DNA of 19,431 bases from B4-G1 sp964393895 (GTDB lineage Bacteria; Chloroflexota; Anaerolineae; B4-G1). A program made the translations under genes and the position numbers. The notes under the pieces were generated by a model that saw only the letters and a list, made by a program, of their open reading frames with translations, was not told where the DNA came from and did not search any database. Location of the stretch: positions 1 through 19,431 of the forward strand of contig CAYMWP010000090.1 in NCBI GenBank assembly GCA_964393895.1. Direction: 5' to 3'. Below are positions 15,158 through 19,431 of this stretch, piece after piece; positions within the stretch are counted from its first letter, which is position 1; every line of letters begins with the position of its first letter.

Positions 15158-15199
15158 AACGCCAGCGCGCTGGAGAATGCCTCCACAGCTGGCGTTTTT
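15158..15199 (+). terminator. Candidate intrinsic terminator before the cmr1 remnant
   Basis: AACGCCAGC (15158-15166) pairs with GCTGGCGTT (15188-15196), enclosing an inner TGGAG/CTCCA stem and running into a T tract (15195-15199). It lies about 70 bp before the cmr1 ribosome site and may end transcripts of a lost upstream gene. Confidence 0.5.
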
Positions 15200-15265
15200 G
15201 TATTGGAACAACCTCGGCAAATTCTGCCAGGTGAGTGAGCGATTAGCGCAAAGGAGGTTGAGAGT

Positions 15266-15376
15266 ATGGAGATTACCCTGAAAACACTGACGCCCCTGTG
15301 GACCGCTGGGACTGTGAGATCGGCATCGTTAGCAGCTTACACTGATAGTATGTCGCAGAAGAAACAAAGCCTGTGA
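15266..15376 (+). pseudogene. cmr1: 5' remnant of cmr1 (type III-B Cascade/RAMP subunit)
   Basis: AAGGAGG at 15251-15257 precedes an ATG encoding MEITLKTLTPLWTAGT. This matches the conserved N-terminus of Cmr1 RAMP proteins (xLKTLTPLWTGG), whose full length is several hundred residues. Similarity ends after about 15 residues and the frame runs into the first CRISPR repeat, stopping at TGA 15374-15376. Cmr1 is a subunit of the type III-B (Cmr) RNA-targeting complex. The remnant shows that a Cmr operon once began here and that a deletion joined its start to the CRISPR array. No other cmr gene was found in the window. The family call rests on a short match. Confidence 0.6.
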
Positions 15377-15530
15377 AGGCACTGAAACCACGCGGACCAA
15401 GCCAGGCGCAACTGGGCGACTCCGGTCGCAGAAGAAACAAAGCCTGTGAAGGCACTGAAACCCTGCGGATCGAGGAGCAACAATCACACTCCTCGGCCTG
15501 TCGCAGAAGAAACAAAGCCTGTGAAGGCAC
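15352..15530 (+). CRISPR. Three-repeat CRISPR array, last repeat truncated
   Basis: Two identical 37-nt repeats (15352-15388 and 15425-15461) and a third cut after 31 nt (15500-15530) flank spacers of 36 nt (15389-15424) and 38 nt (15462-15499). The repeat starts GTCGCAGAAG and ends GGCACTGAAAC. It contains a small GCCT-GTGA-AGGC hairpin, and exactly 8 nt (ACTGAAAC) follow the hairpin, the classical Cas6 cleavage position and crRNA tag, which sets the plus strand as transcribed. The spacer targets are unknown. The third repeat loses its last six bases where the heptad-repeat cassette begins. Confidence 0.9.
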
Positions 15531-15584
15531 GGGATAGGGACTAGGGACTAGGGGCGAGGGGCTAGGGGCGAGGAGCGAGGAGGT
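15531..15584 (+). repeat. G-rich heptad tandem repeat at the cassette left end
   Basis: Units of seven bases of the form GGGACTA, GGGGCGA, GGGGCTA and GGAGCGA follow one another directly after the broken CRISPR repeat and run into the AGGAGGTGAT ribosome site of the four-helix gene. Bases 15557-15570 are repeated in inverted orientation at 15971-15984. Confidence 0.8.
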
Positions 15585-15589
15585 GATGA

Positions 15590-15979
15590 GTGGACTATCG
15601 GAGCAACAAAGCGTGGCAGCGGTGCGACGACCTGGCGGTGGCCGTGTACCGGGCGACGGTTCGCTTCCCGCGGGAGGAGCGATTTGGGCTCACACAGCAG
15701 GTGCGGAGAGCTGCTGTGTCGGCGGCGGCCAACATCGCCGAGGGATATGGCCGCCGAACGGTGCGCGATTTGCTCCACTTCCTCTACCAGGCTCGCGGCT
15801 CGCTCAACGAGGTGGAGTATTACATCCATCTCTCGCACCGGCTGAGTTACCTGGATGACGCCGAACGGAAACAACCGGCAGAGCTACAGGGTGAGGCGGC
15901 CCGCGCACTGCACGGCCTCATCCGCTACTGGGAACAGGAATCGGCCGCCGGTCGCACCGACGTTGACCACCGCCCCTAG
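15590..15979 (+). CDS. Four-helix-bundle protein (S23/23S rRNA intervening-sequence family, Avd-like)
   Basis: The protein has 129 residues from GTG 15590, chosen because a perfect AGGAGGTGAT (15577-15586) precedes it. DYRSNKAWQRCDDLAVAVYR, then FPREERFGLTQQVRRAAVS, AAANIAEGYGRR and LGSLNEVEYYI-type helices (here RGSLNEVEYYIHLSHRL) are the hallmarks of the four-helix-bundle family. That family was first seen inside bacterial 23S rRNA genes and includes the Avd accessory protein of diversity-generating retroelements. Most members have no known function. The gene sits between heptad repeats and a 14-bp inverted repeat (15557-15570/15971-15984); its stop codon lies within the right arm. It interrupts a CRISPR repeat, so it probably arrived as a small cassette. 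Confidence 0.88.
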   Translation: MDYRSNKAWQRCDDLAVAVYRATVRFPREERFGLTQQVRRAAVSAAANIAEGYGRRTVRDLLHFLYQARGSLNEVEYYIHLSHRLSYLDDAERKQPAELQGEAARALHGLIRYWEQESAAGRTDVDHRP

Positions 15980-15984
15980 CCCCT
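15971..15984 (-). repeat. Right inverted-repeat arm of the four-helix cassette
   Basis: CGCCCCTAGCCCCT is the exact reverse complement of 15557-15570. It overlaps the stop codon of the four-helix gene (15977-15979). A transcript across the cassette could fold its two ends together, hiding or exposing the ribosome site nearby; that is inference. Confidence 0.75.
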
Positions 15985-16124
15985 GGCCTGGTCGGCAAAG
16001 AAACTGGTTCCTACAACCACGGGCGACGGACAAAATTCGTTCCTTTCCCCATTCGTTGTAGTGTTGCCTGGAAATCTATGCGTTTTGTACGGTAGAGAAT
16101 CAATAAATCGGGGGCTGGCTGGTG

Positions 16125-16191
16125 AGAAACCAGGTTTTTGTCGCTTTGGGCGAAGCAGAAGCGCCTTCGCTTACAGAAAAACCTGGTTTCT
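16125..16191. repeat. Expanded AGAAACC hairpin with nested core
   Basis: The 15-bp arms (16125-16139 and 16177-16191) are identical to those at 11441-11473, but here they enclose a 37-nt core that is itself partly self-complementary (CGAAGCAGAAGCG region). Confidence 0.75.
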
Positions 16192-16222
16192 TTGCTGCGC
16201 CGAGGCGATCCTGCCCTGCTTA

Positions 16223-16250
16223 TTGCCCTGTGGCACAATGATGATATAAT
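16223..16250 (+). promoter_or_regulatory. Candidate promoter for the TA remnant and cas6
   Basis: TTGCCC (16223-16228), a 16-bp spacer and a perfect TATAAT (16245-16250) point rightwards. The next reading frames are the decayed antitoxin/toxin (16348) and cas6 (16648), so this may now drive cas6. Confidence 0.5.
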
Positions 16251-16276
16251 CTGGGTGTGTTTCAAAAAGTTGGCCA

Positions 16277-16291
16277 AGACCTCGGAGGTCT
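16277..16291. repeat. AGACCTCGGAGGTCT palindrome, best copy with extended tail
   Basis: Seven-base arms surround a single central base. The following AGGGTCTCTA is shared with the copy at 7013-7027. Other copies lie at 3869-3883 and 6930-6944, with diverged ones at 14362-14376 and 14445-14459. Confidence 0.8.
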
Positions 16292-16347
16292 AGGGTCTCT
16301 AATCTCCGTGTAGAGGATTAACTTTGCCAAGCATTACGGAGGAGAAA

Positions 16348-16497
16348 ATGCACACGGCCATAGAGACAGATATGCGGGAAATGGTGGTTCAGGAATTAAG
16401 AGATCTGGCGGTGAGACGCGGTGAACGAGTTGCTCGCCTTCATTCGAGAACGAGCGCATTGGGTAGAACCAGATATCCGTATGAGCATTGCGCGTGA
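16348..16497 (+). pseudogene. Antitoxin-like 5' remnant
   Basis: GGAGGAG (16338-16344) precedes an ATG opening a 49-residue frame. MHTAIETDMREMVVQELRDL and the following RRGERV look like the helical start of a small antitoxin. After about residue 28 the frame overlaps the toxin frame and reads as random sequence. The likely history is a deletion removing the antitoxin end and the toxin start, joining the two in different frames. The antitoxin family was not recognised. Confidence 0.45.
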
Positions 16498-16633
16498 TCC
16501 CGCCGACGACAAGTTTTTGGAGGCTGCCGTCTGCGGAGGAGCCAGCATCGTCGTCAGCAGCGACCGGGACCTCTTGGATTTGGAAAAAGTCAAAGATATC
16601 TCCATTGTGCCATCGCGGGAATTTGCGGAGTAA
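16421..16633 (+). pseudogene. C-terminal remnant of a PIN-domain toxin
   Basis: The open frame from GTG 16421 gives 70 residues, NELLAFIRERAHWVEP, then ARDPADDKFLEAAVCGGAS and SSDRDLLDL, ending PSREFAE. This matches the C-terminal half of PIN toxins of the COG1569 type. The N-terminal Asp and the Glu of the active site are absent, so nuclease activity should be lost. Full members are about twice as long. The frame ends 14 nt before the cas6 start, and the antitoxin-like remnant overlaps its 5' end. A short protein could still be made, but loss of function is the simplest reading. Confidence 0.7.
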
Positions 16634-16647
16634 CCGCACGGGGAAGC

Positions 16648-17499
16648 ATGCTCACTGCTCTCGTCCTAACCCTCGAGCCAACCGTCGCCGCCAGCGTGCC
16701 CGCTTTCCTCGGGCGGGCGGCCCACGCCTGGTTCCTCGACCAAGTGCGCCAGACCGATCCACACCTGGCAAAGAGCCTACACGCTCCCGATGAACTCAGG
16801 CCCTTCACCGCCTCCCCGCTGTGGTGTCCGTTGTCTCATCCCCGTGGCGGTAGCCTGCGTCTCTCCACCGGCCAGACCTGCCGCCTGCGCATCACCAGCG
16901 TCGAGCCCAACCTGTCCTCTCGTCTGCTCGCCACCTTCGTTCCGCGCTGGGACAACGCAACCATACATCTGACCGGCGTGCCCTTCCGCGTGTGCGAGAT
17001 TGCTTCCACCGCCGCTGTGCACCCGCAGGCAGCCAACCTGCCTTACGAAACACTCATCACCAGGATCGAGCAATCTCCGCCCCCCGGTCACGTAACCCTG
17101 CGCTTCCTCACCCCCACCACCTTCCGGCGCAGCCCCCCGCCAGAAAGCCCCTTCGACGATACATCCTACGATCTGCCTTTCCCTTTGCCAGAACTCGTCT
17201 TTGGCGGGCTGCTCTCCTCGTGGAACACCTTTGCGCCCCAGACCATTCCCAAAGAACTGGGGGACTTTGTCCGTGACTGCGTCGTCGCCAGCCGCTACCG
17301 GCTGTGCACGGAACTGGTCGAGTTCGGTGGCGGGCGTCGGGGGCGTGTGGGCGGCTTTGTGGGCGTGTGCCGCTTCGCCATTCGCTGCCCAGATGCGGCC
17401 TGGCGGCGGCGCATCGGACTCCTGGCCGCCTTTGCCCCATTCGCTGGCGTGGGTCGGCGCACGACGATGGGGCTGGGACAGACCAAGCTCGAGCGATAA
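16648..17499 (+). CDS. cas6: CRISPR-associated endoribonuclease Cas6
   Basis: Cas6 cuts precursor crRNA within each repeat, leaving an 8-nt 5' tag. The 283-residue length is normal. The N-terminal HAWFLDQVRQTDPHLAKSLH with PFTASPL, the middle GGSLRLSTGQTCRLRITS, and the C-terminal GFVGVCRFAI followed by LLAAFAPFAGVGRRTTMGLG (glycine-rich loop) are family landmarks. His24 and His38 are candidate catalytic residues, but I cannot say which is used. It lies about 1.1 kb from the array whose repeat has a hairpin and ACTGAAAC tag that fit Cas6. No effector genes remain in the window, so it is orphaned or serves arrays elsewhere. Only a weak GGGGA ribosome site precedes ATG 16648. Confidence 0.9.
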   Translation: MLTALVLTLEPTVAASVPAFLGRAAHAWFLDQVRQTDPHLAKSLHAPDELRPFTASPLWCPLSHPRGGSLRLSTGQTCRLRITSVEPNLSSRLLATFVPRWDNATIHLTGVPFRVCEIASTAAVHPQAANLPYETLITRIEQSPPPGHVTLRFLTPTTFRRSPPPESPFDDTSYDLPFPLPELVFGGLLSSWNTFAPQTIPKELGDFVRDCVVASRYRLCTELVEFGGGRRGRVGGFVGVCRFAIRCPDAAWRRRIGLLAAFAPFAGVGRRTTMGLGQTKLER

Positions 17500-18063
17500 C
17501 CATGAACTCTGTTCACCCTCAATGACGAAAATGTAGCCGCGATTCCGAGACAGTCAGACGTGGATGCGTGGAAGCCGCACCGGGGGCTGGTCCTCAGCCA
17601 TAGAGGAGCCGGTACTGGATTACCCTTTACGGTGCAGAAAGCCATCTAGCGCCACCTGCTTACGGCGGTGCGGGGGCTCGAGCACATAATTCGGGGCCAT
17701 GTCTGACTCCCCTGAAAAAACCAGGAATTTCACTACGGAGACACGGAGAGCACAGAGAATTTAACATTGTCTACCTCCTCGATGGGGGCGAAAAACGCTG
17801 GATCGAGACTATCGAGGTCTTTGACGACCGCGGCTATGACTGGCGCGACGTCCACTTTGTCAGTTGCGAGGCTTTGCGTAGCATTCCCGATGGCGCGCCA
17901 ATCCCAGCCGATGCCGGCCCGCCGCCCCAGCCGTGAATGGGGTTGGATTGCCACGAACTTGAGATCCCGATGATCACCTCGAAATGTTGTCAGGCCCGGC
18001 GGCCCGGCCGATTCAATTCCGTCCGGAGTACTGAGCGGGCAGGTAGATGTGAAGGAGGGAGAG
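17500..18063. other. Gap after cas6 with repeat traces and one gene fragment
   Basis: This stretch holds a TACGGCGGTGCGG motif (about 17661), an imperfect AAACCAGG piece (about 17719), an intergenic tandem of the ACGGAGACACGGAGAGCACA type (about 17735-17754) and a 57-codon open fragment (17763-17936). No complete gene and no clear promoter for the beta-helix gene was seen. Confidence 0.5.
17763..17936 (+). pseudogene. Orphan 57-codon C-terminal coding fragment
   Basis: An open frame without start codon reads NIVYLLDGGEKRWIETIEVF, then DDRGYDWRDVHFVSCEALRS and a Pro/Ala-rich end before TGA. The mixed hydrophobic and charged pattern looks protein-like, unlike the neighbouring repeat translations. 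Its upstream end merges with an ACGGAGACACGG-type repeat, suggesting truncation. I do not recognise the family. Confidence 0.35.
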
Positions 18064-19341
18064 ATGAACGGTAGAACCCGGCAGTTCTGCGCAACACTGG
18101 CCGTAGGAATGGGCCTGGTGTTGGTCCTGTTGGCGGGCCTCCAGAGGGCACGGGCCGCCAGCGCCACGTTGTTCGTCAAGCCGAGCGGCAGCGGCACAGC
18201 CTGTACCCAGCTAGCTTCCTGCGCGCTGCAAACGGCCCTGGATCAGGCCACCGACGGCGACGCGATCTACGTCGCTCCAGGTGTCTACACCGGCACAGGT
18301 GGAGCGGTCATCACCGTTACCAAGAGCATCACCCTCTACGGCGGGTGGGATGGGGCGGGGAGCGGCCCCGTGGTGCGCGACCCCCTGGCTTACCCCACCA
18401 CCCTGGACGGCGAGGATCAGCGGCGGGTGGTGTACATCGAGCCCAACCTCGCCCCCGCCCTGGATGGCTTTGTCATCACCAGAGGTCACAGCGACTCCTC
18501 CGGGGGAGGGATCTATGCCGAAAGCACTTTCTCCATCATCCGCAACAACCAGATCATCCACAACTACGCCGCTGGCGACGGGGGGGCGATCTTTGTCAAC
18601 CGTGGATCTGCCCAGATAGTCGGTAACAAGATCGTGAGCAATACCGCTACCTGGGCTGGAGGTCTGCGCATCATCAACGATGCCGACGTCTCCATCACTG
18701 GCAACGAGATAATCAGCAACGTGGCGTCCATCTCGGGTGGAGGCATTGACCTGGAATGTTGTGGGGGCGCCACGCCTTTCGTCGCGCGGAACTTTATCGC
18801 CTACAACCAGAGCAGCAGCGGCGGGGGCGTGCTCGTCCAGGTCACGCATGCCAGGCTGGAAAACAACATCCTGGTCGGCAATCAGGCCAGTGCAGGAGCG
18901 GGACTGGCGTTGGCAGGCATGGACTCTTACCCCGTCAGCATCACGCTGGTCCACAACACCCTGGTCGGCAACGCCGGTGGGGATGAGGCGGTGCGGGTCG
19001 CGCCATACGTCACGGCCACCCTGGTAAACAATATCTTCACCGACCACAGCGTGGGTATCACCAACACCGCACCCGCCGGCAGCACCGTCTCGGCCACCCA
19101 CAATCTCTTCCGGAACGCCTCCGACCCCTTCACTGGCGCGAACGCGGTACTGGACGATCCCCTGCTGGACGCCACCTTCCACCTGCTCGCCGGCTCGCCA
19201 GCCATTGACGCTGGGACAACGACCGGCGTAGCCACTGACTTTGATGATCAGCCCCGTCCCATCGGCCTCCTCCCCGACATCGGCGCAGACGAGCGCGCGC
19301 GGCGCGTCTACCTGCCGCTGGTAGTGCGCAACTACCAGTAG
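18064..19341 (+). CDS. Secreted right-handed beta-helix protein with choice-of-anchor-Q-like end
   Basis: The protein has 425 residues from ATG 18064, which follows AAGGAGG (18052-18058) at 5 nt; the GTG at 18049 overlaps that site. A signal peptide ends near RARAAS (about residue 32). The body has repeated short strands typical of parallel beta-helices: SSGGGIYAESTFSIIRNNQI, GGAIFVNRGSAQIVGNKIVS, GGGVLVQVTHARLENNILVG. It then shows SPAIDAG followed by DFDDQPRP and DIGADER, the choice-of-anchor Q pattern. The tail VYLPLVVRN is a recurrent C-terminus of exported Chloroflexota proteins and may be a sorting or anchoring signal. Such helices often bind or cut polysaccharide, but no lyase or hydrolase residues can be assigned. 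Confidence 0.88.
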   Translation: MNGRTRQFCATLAVGMGLVLVLLAGLQRARAASATLFVKPSGSGTACTQLASCALQTALDQATDGDAIYVAPGVYTGTGGAVITVTKSITLYGGWDGAGSGPVVRDPLAYPTTLDGEDQRRVVYIEPNLAPALDGFVITRGHSDSSGGGIYAESTFSIIRNNQIIHNYAAGDGGAIFVNRGSAQIVGNKIVSNTATWAGGLRIINDADVSITGNEIISNVASISGGGIDLECCGGATPFVARNFIAYNQSSSGGGVLVQVTHARLENNILVGNQASAGAGLALAGMDSYPVSITLVHNTLVGNAGGDEAVRVAPYVTATLVNNIFTDHSVGITNTAPAGSTVSATHNLFRNASDPFTGANAVLDDPLLDATFHLLAGSPAIDAGTTTGVATDFDDQPRPIGLLPDIGADERARRVYLPLVVRNYQ

Positions 19342-19431
19342 CGTCCGAACCGGTGCAAACTCTGAGCTTGCGAGAGGTTCGAGGGATCAATCGAATACGA
19401 TGAGAGACCAAATGCCATCTGGGTGTGTTTC
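19342..19431. other. Right edge, no gene
   Basis: These are 90 bases after the beta-helix gene with no coding potential and no clear terminator. The last 15 bases (19417-19431) are ATCTGGGTGTGTTTC, identical to 16249-16263, so another dispersed repeat probably begins here. Confidence 0.5.

Larger units (their letters stand above)
14171..15265. other. Gene-free repeat zone
   Basis: About 1.1 kb without a credible gene. It contains a GATTGCTTCGC repeat (about 14237-14294), two diverged copies of the AGACCTC palindrome (14362-14376 and 14445-14459), a 16-bp palindrome GGGCAGTATACTGCCC (14620-14635) and an ACGTCC-type microrepeat (14673-14685). It also holds a direct repeat TGTCAAGCTT (14691-14700 and 14714-14723), a hairpin with GCATCGGC arms (about 14851-14874), TACGGCGGTG motifs (about 14311 and 14909) and a terminator near 15158. 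Open frames here translate repeats and have no family character. Confidence 0.6.
15985..16347. other. Intergenic space between the four-helix cassette and decayed TA pair
   Basis: No gene was seen. The space contains the expanded AGAAACC hairpin (16125-16191), a promoter candidate (16223-16250), the motif ATCTGGGTGTGTTTC (16249-16263) and the palindrome AGACCTCGGAGGTCT (16277-16291) with its AGGGTCTCTA tail. No remaining CRISPR repeat is present to the right of the cassette. Confidence 0.55.

Noticed and set aside
15273..15530. 85-residue minus-strand frame with internally repeated peptide
   Set aside because: The repetition is simply the CRISPR repeats translated on the reverse strand.
11253..15979. 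A complete diversity-generating retroelement
   Set aside because: Only a variable-region-like fragment and an Avd-like family protein are visible; no reverse transcriptase or verified template repeat is in the window.

Overview
The window looks like chromosomal DNA of a GC-rich member of the Chloroflexota, most likely of the Anaerolineae type. The evidence is a T-box leader linked to valS, large von Willebrand/BatA-type membrane proteins, an Asp-box (BNR) lipoprotein, a secreted beta-helix protein ending in the YLPLVVRN-like tail common in secreted proteins of that phylum, and intergenic spaces full of short palindromic repeats. This placement is inferred from features; no ribosomal marker is present.

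Layout. (1) 1-3840, plus strand: the 3' part of a tRNA-sensing T-box leader with its terminator, then an RHH antitoxin/PIN toxin pair with its own promoter and palindromic operator, then valS, which starts 3 nt after the toxin stop. (2) 4086-10931, minus strand: a three-gene set read leftwards, made of an Asp-box lipoprotein, a BatA-type VWA membrane protein, and a large membrane protein with two VWA domains and a glutamine-amidotransferase-like domain. (3) 10932-11781: a repeat-filled gap with a decapitated C-terminus of a formylglycine-generating-enzyme (FGE/SUMF1) type protein, whose Asn-rich end resembles the variable region of diversity-generating-retroelement targets, and a 244-bp MITE-like element. 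(4) 11782-13997: a TPR-like protein divergent from two tandem paralogous surface proteins, with sigma-70-like promoters on both sides. (5) 14053-14130: tRNA-Pro(GGG) with promoter and terminator. (6) 14171-15265: a gene-free repeat zone. (7) 15266-17499: the wreck of a type III-B CRISPR locus, with a cmr1 start fragment, a three-repeat array, a four-helix-bundle gene cassette sitting inside the third repeat, a decayed toxin-antitoxin pair, and an apparently intact cas6. (8) 18064-19341: a secreted beta-helix protein.

Two loci deserve most attention. At the left, a toxin-antitoxin module lies between a valS-type T-box and valS itself, so tRNA charging, a likely RNase toxin and the synthetase may share a transcript. 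At the right, a four-helix-bundle (S23/Avd-like) gene bounded by G-rich heptad repeats and a 14-bp inverted repeat directly interrupts a CRISPR repeat, which suggests a small mobile cassette. The repeat's hairpin and 8-nt tag fit the neighbouring Cas6, although the interference genes are gone.
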